From Zelopaecilomyces penicillatus (lineage: Eukaryota; Ascomycota; Sordariomycetes; Hypocreales; Pseudodiploosporaceae), in contig VCCP01000002.1 in the NCBI GenBank assembly GCA_005765155.1, forward strand, positions 4,216,001 through 4,280,000: a stretch of 64,000 nt of DNA. The letters run 5' to 3'. The notes beneath the pieces were generated by a model, which saw nothing but the letters and a program-made list of their open reading frames with translations, did not search any database and was not told the origin of the DNA. Shown here piece by piece: positions 48,509 to 58,648 of this stretch (positions are counted from its first letter, which is position 1; each line of letters begins with the position of its first letter). The translations under genes were made by a program, and so were the position numbers.

Positions 48509-49819
48509 ATGGACCCTAGAGAACGTTTCCATCGCCACTTTCGTGAAGGCATTGAAGGTGAGCCCCCAACTGCATAAGAACAGCACTGATTATGATTTGA
48601 CTGATGCCAAGAGGTGAATGGTAGTGCTTCAGGACCAGATTGGTCAATTGGAATCTCTCTCCACAGTCGGTGGCGAGCGTCAAGAGGCCACTGACCACAT
48701 CCTCGCTGGCATTAGCAAGCTCCAGCATGAAGTTGCAGATGCCGCCGAGTTCACTCCTGCTTATGACCGGAGGCAATACTCAGAGGTGAGACCAAATCAC
48801 TTCAATTTCCACACACTAACTATCTTGTGTGTTACTCTAACTCTTTCCCCAACTCCCCCAAGGCTATCAAAGGTCTCCAAGACAAGCTCAACGAAACCAT
48901 CGCCAGAGTGGCGCCCAAGTCACGATTCCAATTCAAACGCTCCACTAATACCACCCACGTTGACATGGGAGCACCGGAGAACGACCCGAGACTGAATCCT
49001 GGCAGCATGTCCCGGCGCCCACATACCGATAAGGACGATGCATTGCCCGAATCGGAACTTGATGATTCCCTGGGTGAACTGCGTCCCTCAACTGACAAAG
49101 ATTATAATGAAGAGCTATCCCAACCCAGCACTTCATCAGTCCGCAAGCCCAGCTTTTCAGCAGCTCGAAGCATTGGCATATCCAACCAGTCCAACCTTCA
49201 CATTATTCTGCCATCCTCGGCAGCTCGGGCAACGTCAGCAGGCTGGTTACGAGACTTGAGCGGCTGCATTGTGGACATGTCCCTTCCGACTACTAATGGA
49301 GCACCATTTCCCAGCTTTGTCCTCAAGGATATCAAAAAGAGTCTTATTGTCGCCGGCCGTGTCAATGGCCCCATCCATATCAACGGCATATCCGAAAGTA
49401 TTCTTGTTGTACTGGCACGTCAGGTTCGAATCCACGATTGCAGAGATGTAGTTATCTACCTGCACTGCTCTAGCCACCCCATAATTGAGGACTGTACAGG
49501 CATGCGCTTTGCCCCTCTACCAGAATGTTATGTGCGTATTTTGCCACTCGTCATGACCTATTCTCCCTGCTCAAGTTGAATTTCCTTTGCAATAACATTT
49601 AATAACACCGAGAAGATGACGGAAGCCGACCGCTCAGTAGATAATCAGTGGGATCAGGTCGATGATTTCAAATGGCTAAAAACTGGAGCAAGTCCCAACT
49701 GGAAAATTTTGCCTGAAACAGAGAGACTTGATAATGACGCCTGGACCAAAGTCGTACCAGGACAACCAGGTGCGAGCGTAGATGAGACATTGGAAAAAAT
49801 TGGGATCCGTCAACGATAA
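48509..49819 (+). CDS. Tubulin-specific chaperone C (tubulin folding cofactor C)
   Basis: Four exons, 48509-48557, 48625-48785, 48863-49531 and 49613-49819; 361 aa. TBCC acts late in alpha/beta-tubulin heterodimer assembly, stimulating GTP hydrolysis in the cofactor supercomplex. The N-terminal part (MDPRERFHRHFREGIE, then DQIGQLESLSTVGGERQEA) is the helical spectrin-like domain. The C-terminal C-CAP/TBCC beta-helix covers about residues 190-330, with LSGCIVDMS, IKKSLIVAGRVNGPIHINGI, VLARQVRIHDCRDVVIYLHC and SHPIIEDCTGMRFAPLP. The tail WDQVDDFKWLK...SPNWKILP is diagnostic. The Q-x-R arginine finger is seen in ARQVRIHD. The last intron (49532-49612) was placed by frame and family similarity. 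Confidence 0.93.
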
Positions 49820-50031
49820 TGGGACTTCATGCGGCTTGCAAAAAGCCAGGCATTCCTTGCTTCGAAGAAAAGTATGTAAATCTTCTCGTGGATTAAGCAA
49901 ATGTTCATCTTGAGTAGTGCAGAATTGAGACTGTAGGTTCATGTGCAAATAAGCGTTATTAGACGACTCATGTTTGCCCGTTCCTTGCGGGAATGTTGAA
50001 GTTGGATGGAAAGAATCTAGTGACAGTGTCG

Positions 50032-50439
50032 TCACATCTCCATCTTGTCTCCACTTGCACTGGCGTCTTTGCTGAACCGGAGGCCACCCTCACGCAATCG
50101 TTCAAGAAGTGCACGTTGCATCTCGATACGAGTCTCTAGCTCTTTTATTTCGATCCTTTGCTCAGCAACAGTACGATCCATGTCTGGCAATGCACGGACT
50201 TGCGCTCTCGCATGCTGAATCTTGTGCTTGAGCCCATCCGTGGCGCCTGGGACGTCTTTGAAAGAGAGCTGCTCGCCATTGCTGCTCGGCCCACCAGGCG
50301 TGGCACCGGTGGTGAGACCGGTGGAGGACTGGATGCCGGCACGAACTTTGGCGAGAACAATAGAGAGCTCAGAAAGGGCATCGAGATCATCCGGTGATAA
50401 GGTGGACGGCAGCGCGAGGGCAGGTGGTCCTGAGGCCAT
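50032..50439 (-). CDS. MED9: Mediator of RNA polymerase II transcription subunit 9
   Basis: A single-exon gene of 135 aa. Med9/Cse2 is a small subunit of the Mediator middle module and joins the Med4/Med7 helical bundle. The sequence has a proline/serine-rich start with LSPDDLDALSELSIVLAKVR. A long C-terminal coiled coil follows: LPDMDRTVAEQRIEIKELE, then RIEMQRALLERLRE. That helix is characteristic of fungal Med9. The gene converges with TBCC (212 bp between stops) and diverges from iPGM. Confidence 0.85.
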   Translation of the reverse strand: MASGPPALALPSTLSPDDLDALSELSIVLAKVRAGIQSSTGLTTGATPGGPSSNGEQLSFKDVPGATDGLKHKIQHARAQVRALPDMDRTVAEQRIEIKELETRIEMQRALLERLREGGLRFSKDASASGDKMEM

Positions 50440-51045
50440 CTTGGAAGAGAGTGATGTAGGTAGGTGACGGTATCAAAAAGATAATCAAAATTTGGCCAAG
50501 TTCTAGAATAGATTTGAATATCTGGCTTGCTCGATTTAGAAGCCAGCTAGAACGGCGCAGGCTATGCTGTTGAGGTGAGTTTCCAGTTGTGTCATTGGTG
50601 GTTGGTTGATTGGAGACTGCTGGTGGTGAGTCTGGAGGGCAGATTGCCAAGGAAGAAAGCGAAGCAGATTGTTGCTGGGTGAACGGATCTGGCTATCTAC
50701 CGCCAAGGTACTTCTTATGGAGCAAAATGCGCCCGTGCACGCACTGGACAGTGTGCTACTCTGCGTAGCATCAAGTACTGCCACACAGTTCACACCCACT
50801 GTAAAATGATATCTTGTAGCGATGAATAACTTATCGGCCACCGATGACATCGACCAATCGTCTACCCCACCATCCCATCCAATTTCCTAGAACAAGACCC
50901 CAACTTCCCAACCAGACGAAAAAAGCCAACGGTTCCTCAAATCATACACCTGCACCTCCGTTGCCCTCCCTTTTTGTCTGAAAAACGCCTCGATATCATC
51001 GCACAACTACCCGCTTTCCTCAATATCCCCATTGCAGCCTCTACA
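50440..51045. other. Divergent promoter region MED9/iPGM
   Basis: About 600 bp between divergent starts. No gene recognised. The part just before the iPGM ATG is C-rich, as expected for a strongly expressed glycolytic gene. Confidence 0.5.
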
Positions 51046-52944
51046 ATGTCCAAAACCGAGCAGAAGGCCTGCCTCAGTACGTCCTCCTCTCCCCCACCAG
51101 TGCCCCGCCATCGTCATGGTTCAAACGACCCTCATGCGTCCCGACCCGCCTCGCCTCTGTTAGAGACGGTGCAATTCAAGGACCAAAACCAGGACCAGGA
51201 TCGGGACCGAGGCCGGGATCTGAAAATCCCGACGTTGAAGCCCCTTGACTATGTCCTCGTCTGCTGCATCATCCTCGTTTATCTTGAGCTTGGCTGGCTA
51301 ATTCTTCTGCTGTTGCGCTCAAACAGTCGTCATTGATGGATGGGGCATCCCGTCCGATCAGAGTCCCAAGGATGGCGACGCCATTGCGGCAGCTCAGACG
51401 CCAGTCATGGATAAGCTTTCCCAGGACGTTAACGGATTCACCGAACTTGAGGCCTCATCGCTGGCTGTCGGATTACCTGAGGGTTTGATGGGCAACTCAG
51501 AGGTTGGCCACCTGAATATTGGCGCCGGTCGTGTTGTCTGGCAAGACGTCGTTCGCATTGATCAGACGATCAAGAAGGAGGAATTTAGCCAGAATGAGAC
51601 AATCAAAAAGACTTTCCAGGGTGCTGCAAGCGGTAACGGTCGACTGCATCTGTGCGGTTTGGTCTCTCATGGTGGAGTGGTAAGTGGCCCGCCTCCATTT
51701 CTTGAAGCTCGGCCGTCATGCTAATCTAATCATAGCACTCTAAGCAAACTCATCTCTATGCCCTGCTTAAAGCAGCCAAAGAGTATGGAGTGCCCAACGT
51801 TTTTATCCACTTCTTTGGCGACGGTCGTGATACCGACCCCAAGTCTGGAGCCGGCTACATGCAGGAGTTGGTTGACTTTATTAGAGAGCTTGGCCTTGGG
51901 CAGATTGCTACTGTTGTTGGCCGATACTATGCCATGGATCGTGATAAGCGGTGGGAGCGTGTTGAAATCGCTCTGAAGGGTCTTGTTCTTGGCGAGGGAG
52001 AGGCTACCGAGGACCCCGTCGCAGCCGTTAAGGCCCGGTATGAGCGTGGTGGTTCCAAGGACAAGGATGAGTTCTTAACCCCAATCATTGTTGGCGGTGA
52101 TGAGAGCCGTATCAAGGACGACGATACCGTATTCTTCTTCAATTATCGATCTGACCGCGCTCGTCAAATCACTCAGGTACTGGGAGATGTCGACCGATCG
52201 GTATTGCCCGACTTCCCCTACCCTAAGATTAACAAGCTGGTTACGATGACCACCTACAAAACAGATTACCCTTTCGAGGTTGCTTTCGAACCCCAGCGCA
52301 TGGACGATGTCCTTGCTGAGTGGCTTGGAAAGCAGGGTGTTGAGCAGGTCCATATCGCTGAGACAGAAAAGTATGCTCACGTCACCTTCTTCTTCAATGG
52401 TGGTGTTGAAAAGGCATTCCCTCTCGAAATTCGTGACCAGGACCAGGACCTTGTGCCTTCTAATAAGTCTGTTGCTACCTACGACCTGGCCCCAGAAATG
52501 TCTGCCGATGGTGTGGCCGACCAGGTGTGCAAGCGACTCACCGAACAGCGGTTCCCATTCGTGATGAATAACTTCGCACCTCCCGACATGGTTGGCCACA
52601 CCGGTGATTACGATGCTGCAATTCTCGGCTGTGAGGCTACCGATAAGGCCATTGGCAAGATCCTAGAGGGCTGCAAGAAGGAGGGCTATATCCTCTTTAT
52701 TACTTCTGACCATGGCAACGCTGAGGAAATGAAGTTTGCAGATGGCAATCCAAAGACCAGCCACACTACGAACAAGGTTCCATTCATCATGGCCAATGCA
52801 CCGGAGGGATGGAGCCTCAAACAGCAGGACGGTGTCTTGGGAGATGTGGCTCCGACTATCCTGGCAGCCATGGGTCTACCACAGCCCGATTCTATGACCG
52901 GCTCTTCACTGTTGGCTAAGGATCTTAAGAGGGGTCCTGAGTAA
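51046..52944 (+). CDS. 2,3-bisphosphoglycerate-independent phosphoglycerate mutase
   Basis: Three exons, 51046-51076, 51327-51679 and 51736-52944; 530 aa. The enzyme interconverts 3- and 2-phosphoglycerate in glycolysis through a phosphoserine intermediate and needs Mn2+. The alkaline-phosphatase-like fold is seen in VIDGWG (metal Asp14), the catalytic serine in MGNSEVGHLNIGAGR (Ser68), HFFGDGRDTDP, FFNYRSDRARQI, NFAPPDMVGHTGDYDAA and TSDHGNAEEM. Filamentous ascomycetes typically use this form, while yeast uses the unrelated cofactor-dependent enzyme. The first exon has only 10 codons plus 1 nt. It is followed by an unusually long 250 bp intron that is open in frame for 86 codons. Confidence 0.95.
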
Positions 52945-55900
52945 TTATTGTTGTTTCGGTTTTGAACCTCTGAAAGAGTGGAGAATTACAAAAGGAGTGC
53001 ATGGCCGGCGCAGACAAACACGTATTGGGTATACTGAGAAGAGCACGAACTCATGATTAGAGATTATGCATACAGAAGTAGAAATGATGAATGATGAATT
53101 GGAAATATGGATGATCCTTGTTCGTAATAATAAAAGGGGCCACTCTGCTGCTGTCCGCTGGAGAATGTTGATAAATGAATTTTCCAACTTCGATAGGTCG
53201 AGCGGTGTTTTGGATAGCATATGTCACATTGGACAGACCATATTACAATTGAAACAGTATTTACAAATACGTTACGTGACAAACACCACATTTATTACCC
53301 TATCATATGTGGAACTGAAAATATCAACAACTGATTACAAGAGGGAGAAGCTAGAAGCACCATCTCTGCTAGTGAAGTCTAGCTGCATGCGTGGTGAGCA
53401 ATACAATTTGGTAGACTTGGCCTGAAACTCCTCCCCAATTTCGCCACTCTTTCGGTAACCTTTACCAACTAGTTTGACTGCTGAATGTGAGCGGGCGTAA
53501 GCTAAGACGGGCCGGCCATGGCTATACTAAGTGGGCTTGTTCGGCACAATGGTCACAGGGTAACCAAAAGTTCAATGGAATGGCGGCAGATGCTGATATC
53601 CTACCCATGCTTCCTGGATCCCGTTTCCATTCAGCGGGGCAAATAGAGGCGAAACATTGACCGTGAACGGCAAAGACAGGTCGTTCTGGGGTTGGGGACC
53701 CTTGCTCACGAAGAGATCTTCAGGGTCTAGATTTTGTTGGGAGTTGACATGTGTTTGGTAAAGTAGTGAGATGCGTTTCTATCATTTTGCCACATGGCCT
53801 CCCGTAGAATAGTATCTTGGAAAAAAATAAAACATGGTTGGAGTGAATGGGGTAAAGTTAGAGTTGGTTTGTCCTGTGAGTCAACCTCCAACCTGAGCAA
53901 GGATCACCCCCCAAAGCAATATTTGAGAGGGTGGGTGTAGGTCTAATGAGGCTCTGAAGGCAAAATGCTGATCATATCTGGCCAGTCACAGCGATGGGAG
54001 GTGTTCGTCCGGGTCGAGATCGCAAGCCGAGATCTCTGCGATCCAGACCACAGATGCAGGTTGTACAGATCGAGGCAAAGCCAATCGGAGCTGCGCCTGC
54101 CGGCCAAGATGGACAGAAAAGACACAACATGCCATGCACTGCCGCCCTTCACCTACCTATGTAAAGTATAATTCACCTAACCCAAAAAATGCAAAACGTG
54201 CTTTTCAGACAAAAAGAACCTCGGAGCACGGGCTTCCCGGACGAGGCAAGAGAATTTGGGAACACATAATAGGACTTCGCCGGAGCCGAAGAGTTGACAC
54301 GCGGAATCGAGTTGATCGGGGTTTTGATCACACTGTATCTCCACCATGCTCGGGGTGGGGCCGGATACGTGCGGGCGGTGTTGGCACGTGACAGCGGAGC
54401 AGAGTATTGCCAAACCAAGGGAAAAGAACATAACCAGTAGAAAACCTACCAAGCTCTAAGCCATATTCTATTATTGGTATAAGTATACTCTTGTTGAAGA
54501 GCAGATATAGCAAGTTAAATCAAAAAGAGCATATGCCACTCAACTTTTAAATATCCATGTGGCATCTTGAAGAAATATTTTTCGCCCAAACGACGACACT
54601 GTCCTGAATTATGAGTTGGGTACTAGCATCGATTGTCACTCACATGGTAGGCTCACTACACCCTTCTCTTCCCCCCCTTTAATTGGCTCCAACGCCGCTA
54701 AGCCTTTCGGCAGGAGGTCCCTGCATGGGCTATCAATCATTTCGCCCGGATCCTTGGGGCAAACCTGTCAGTCCCTCAAACCCCGAACCAATAGGCCCGT
54801 CACATCTTGTACTCGTGCCAAGGCAAAGACGTCATCTGAAGAAGGGAGAGAAGAGGGGTCTATCGGTAGGGCAGAGGCACAAAACCCTCTCTGCACCAAA
54901 AGAATGCGTCAGGGTATGTCGTTTTCAGGCAATGATCACCGCGAATGAAAAGTGGGATGTGTATAACACGGCTGGGGCCGTTTCCCAGTTTTCATTTAGG
55001 AAGGTAATGAGAATTTGTTACAACCCTTTTATGCTTGTGATTACTGGTATGCTTTCACTCTTCCTCGGATATGGCTGGCATATGATTACCACAAATGGAA
55101 GTAAGATATTAATGCCTTTGAGATGTGAGAAGGTCAGATAGAGCAGTTAAGCACTAGTAGTGACGGGTACATAGATAAGTCAGTGTACCTATACCGGATA
55201 CTGGAATTGCAAGTCCCTTCCCCCGCACCAACAAAAGGCTCGTGGAACGAAGATTCTACGGATACTACCCGTGTCTTTCATTGCTGTATCGCTGTAACAG
55301 TATGAGATGCAGAGGATGAGAGGGGACAGGAATTCCACGATGGCTTGGATAGCATGACCTTTTTGCTATTTTGGACCGAACTTGACTGGAGATGATTGCC
55401 AACTTGGCAGCATGCTATCGTGCCCTGCACTTGTGTGAACCGATAAAAGTCGTTCCCTTGTTTGTGGATGCGGTCTAGAGCGGCCGAGAATTCTACAGGA
55501 GCAAACAGTTTATCTGTCCTCTGACCTTACAGGGTGGGGTGATAAATGCACAACCCCCCCCCTTTTGCTGCAGCCAGCACATAAAAAGTCAATACAAGCT
55601 AGGCGAGACGACATGAGAAAAGACCCTGCCTTACAGCCTCACAGCCAGCACACCCCTGCTCGGACTTCGTTTCGGTGCAGAGGACCAGGTGCTGGTGGGG
55701 TCTAGACTGCAGTGCGACGTCATATGAATAGGTAAAGCCAAGAATCGTACCACCACCTCCAAGTCGATGGCGTTGGGGCATTTGACTCGTTGTTTCCTCA
55801 CCCTGCTTTTTAGTGTTAATTGACTGATTTATTACGGAATCCACCAGCCGATAGTGCCAACTGGAATTCCTTGTTCACGTTTTCGAGGGGCCAAGGGTCC

Positions 55901-56400
55901 AGTGGCTGGAGTTTTTTCGTCCGCATACCACGTAGGGTCCCCCCTCTTATGAATGTACCTGCATGGCTATCGGATGCTGTAGCTTCCGGGTGTTCGGGAA
56001 AAGAGGAAAATCCGGCCCTTGATTGTCAGGGTCTTGGCTGGGGTCTTTGGGGCAACAGTGGTCGAGAGTAGTCGATGACAGCCCAAAAGCGAGATCCCAG
56101 GCTTGCACATGGATAGGCGGATTTTGCGTGGCCCAAGGATGAGCCGAGAGAATATCTGACAGGCCCAACAAGATGGCGTGTGGCTGGCAGAGGTGGTATT
56201 GGCCACGTCGGCGCGCTCAGTCAGTTCAGTCAGTCAGGTCAGTGCAGCCAGCCAGAAGGCTGAAGCACGGCGGTTCACTAACCCGACATCCAGAGAGGGG
56301 TATGTCTCTCTTTTATTCTCACGAGAGCGGATATGTAGGTGCTAAGCCTTGGGAGGGACCTTCTTGAACAGGTAGAGGAACAAGGGGGAAGAAGAAAGAT
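52945..56400. other. Gene-free region between iPGM and frq (distal part)
   Basis: About 3.5 kb without a supportable gene. The longest open frame (54683-55141, + strand) includes one hydrophobic stretch (FMLVITGMLSLFLGYGW) but no conserved motif, so I do not call it. AGTC/CAGT repeats occur near 56218-56241 and a C9 run at 55553-55561. Confidence 0.45.
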
Positions 56401-57314
56401 ACGGATGTTGCAAACTCGTAGCATCAACGCGTCAAAGACAAAAAACCCAGCTTTACTACCCGTACTTGCGCACCAATATAATTGAGAAATCTAGGTGTTC
56501 ATTACATAAAGGCTTTACGAGAAAATAACACGCGTAAGAGCGGCAGCGGACTGGTGCAATTGAGATAACGAGCGGTACAGTGACGATGTTCTGGCGAGGA
56601 CGTTTTGTGGTGTTTTGATGCACGCTCCTGAGACCCTCCTCTCTGACCCGTCTGTCACAAGACTCAAGGCCAGTGGGGAGGGCAGAGAGATTAGGCGTCG
56701 GATGCGGAGAACTGCCTATTATTACAGAGCCACTTCTTCTGCAGGTTAGGCCACTGCACTGCTGCTCCAGCTGCTGTAGCACATGCTGCATCAGCTGTCA
56801 GTACAGCCTGATTGGTGCAATACTTCGTACAGCATAACCCAGCCGGCTATGTTTGCGGGGGGGAATCCACTAGAAACAACCAGCGCCCAGTCAGCGTCGC
56901 AGGCCAGTCAGTCCCCTGTGCTCTATTGGCTCCAGTGACTGCAGCGACTCTAGTGGTTTTGATTGGCTACACCAGCAATTACGCACACTCCCTGGCGTGA
57001 CCTGTGGCAGAGCTACCTGCTTTGGGGAGACCCTGATTTGCAAGATGTCTCCTAATAGCTCCGATCACTCCTTTGTGGTCGGGCTGTTGCCATCGGCTCA
57101 CAGGGGGGATCGTAGCATGGCAGCATCGCAGGCTTGCTTGAGCGGAGGCATGCTGGACTGCCCTGCGACGCCTCCGCCAACTGTTGCCTTGCCTGCTTTC
57201 GTCTGCCCTGTTGTTGTTATGGCTGTTTGTCTTTCCATGCTGCCGGCCTTCATCCATTTTATTTTTTGCCTCCTGGAAATCAATCCTCAGCAGCGCATGA
57301 TCGGCATCAAGATG
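56401..57314 (+). promoter_or_regulatory. Probable frq promoter region with CCAAT boxes
   Basis: About 0.9 kb upstream of the ATG-free leader described next. Reverse CCAAT pentamers (ATTGG) occur at 56811-56815, 56925-56929 and 56962-56966. The right boundary is the last ATG (57312) before the ATG-free stretch. Promoter function is inferred from position. Confidence 0.35.
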
Positions 57315-58384
57315 GCTAATTTTTAAGCCTCCTACAGTGGTGTAGCATAGCCGCCGCAAAAAGCTGATCGCCGTTGGTCGAGAACCATCTAGACAGGCAC
57401 CACGCCGCACCCCCCATCGCGAGGCATCGCAGAGCATCACCGGGCATCGTGCCTGACCTGATCCTCACCATTATTTACGGCCTCCCCACCCACGCACACC
57501 CCCCTCCCCCAATTGCACTCATCCGAATCTTCCAAGGCCAACCTACATCCCTGTTTGCCCACCAGTCTTGAAAGCGACCACTTCACTATTTATCAAATCC
57601 CTAACTGGCTCAGTGCCTTTGCGGCCCATTCACCAGCTTTCGTCATCCAGACCCTGACATTTTCCGACTTTGCCTTCCAATTCATCCTTCAGGATTACGA
57701 CAAAAAGTGAGAGTCCCAAGCTCTGCTCCGCGCCGCCACGCAACAAATAGCCTCACGAAACACGTTTACTCATTGTGCTCGGACTGGACCGATCCCCTCT
57801 GTTGCTCTCTCATCACCCGACTGACGCCGGGCCCTACGATTTCGCAACTGTATTTGGTTCACTTTATTTTGCGACACGCAACGATAACACCAACCTCAAG
57901 GTGCGCTGACGTGCTTCCAAAGTTGGAACGAATCGATCCTCTGCCATTAAACGATTGCCAGCATTTTGCCCAGGGCTGCGGGACGAACGGAACGAAAGGG
58001 AGTGCAACGAAAAGGATCTGGAAGAATTTCACCTCTGGCCGACACCGACACTCAACCACGCCCACGACAAGCTCGCGATCGACAGTAAACGGCCCATCGG
58101 CTCATATCGCAAGCCTTTCAGCTGCTCATCCACCCCTCTGAGCAACGCCGAGCGGCGGTTTGTTGCAGAAGCGCAGGAATCGACGAGAATTGAGCATCAG
58201 TCCGACACACATTTTCGTTATTGAGAATATCACAACCACGAAGCCAAACAACTTAGTTCAGCCAAATTCTCTAGGTCAGTCAATTGTGCGATTCTCATAC
58301 TCTCCTGCGATTGTGGCGGCCATCGATCGATCCCCTGTCCTGAATTAGACCAATCAAACTGCACCGTTCCACCCCGGTACAACC
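57315..58384 (+). promoter_or_regulatory. ATG-free stretch, probable long 5' leader of frq
   Basis: There is no ATG on the + strand for 1070 nt, where about 17 would be expected at one per 64 nt. It ends just before the cluster of short upstream ORFs. Neurospora frq is known to have a leader longer than 1 kb. The stretch contains possible splice donors (gtgaga at 57708, gtaaac at 58085, gtcagt at 58275) and GATCGA motifs described separately. Confidence 0.55.
57933..58332. promoter_or_regulatory. GATCGA motifs, candidate White Collar Complex sites
   Basis: GATCGA or its complement TCGATC occurs at 57933-57938 and 58077-58082, and as overlapping copies at 58323-58332. GATCGA is the reported consensus of Neurospora White Collar Complex binding, and frq is its central target. 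The copies fall inside the presumed transcribed leader, so their role is uncertain. Confidence 0.4.
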
Positions 58385-58648
58385 ATGGCACCTCATTTGC
58401 TGTAGCCGAAACATCGCTAAAATGCACCGCTGTCCACTCCGCTGACCACATTTATGCTCGTAGGGGATATAAGCACTTGCCGGGGAGTACGCCATCGCTA
58501 CGTCACACTACAGAACCCAGTATCAACACCGAGCATTGACGCACACAAGTGCTAGAGCTTGGCGTTAAAGAACCAGCTGTGCTCCAGCACACGGCTCCAG
58601 AGCCTCCATGAAGCTGTTTTCAGTCCTTCAACTCACATGAATCCATAA
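58385..58648 (+). promoter_or_regulatory. Cluster of five upstream ORFs before frq
   Basis: Five ATG-initiated short ORFs precede the frq start: 58385-58405 (6 codons), 58422-58445 (7), 58454-58555 (33), 58608-58640 (10) and 58637-58648 (3). The last one's TAA shares its final A with the frq ATG, forming TAATG. In Neurospora, short ORFs in the frq leader tune translation with temperature. The same role is likely here by analogy. Confidence 0.6.

Noticed and set aside
49424..49434. tRNA B-box-like ggttcgaatcc
   Set aside because: It lies inside the conserved TBCC domain coding sequence and no cloverleaf or A-box is present.
54683..55141. 152-codon ORF with one hydrophobic segment
   Set aside because: No family resemblance, biased composition and no neighbouring exon. 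Kept only as a hint in the gene-free block.
57707..58141. 144-codon open frame in the frq leader
   Set aside because: It has no ATG; the whole 57315-58384 block lacks any. No conserved motif.
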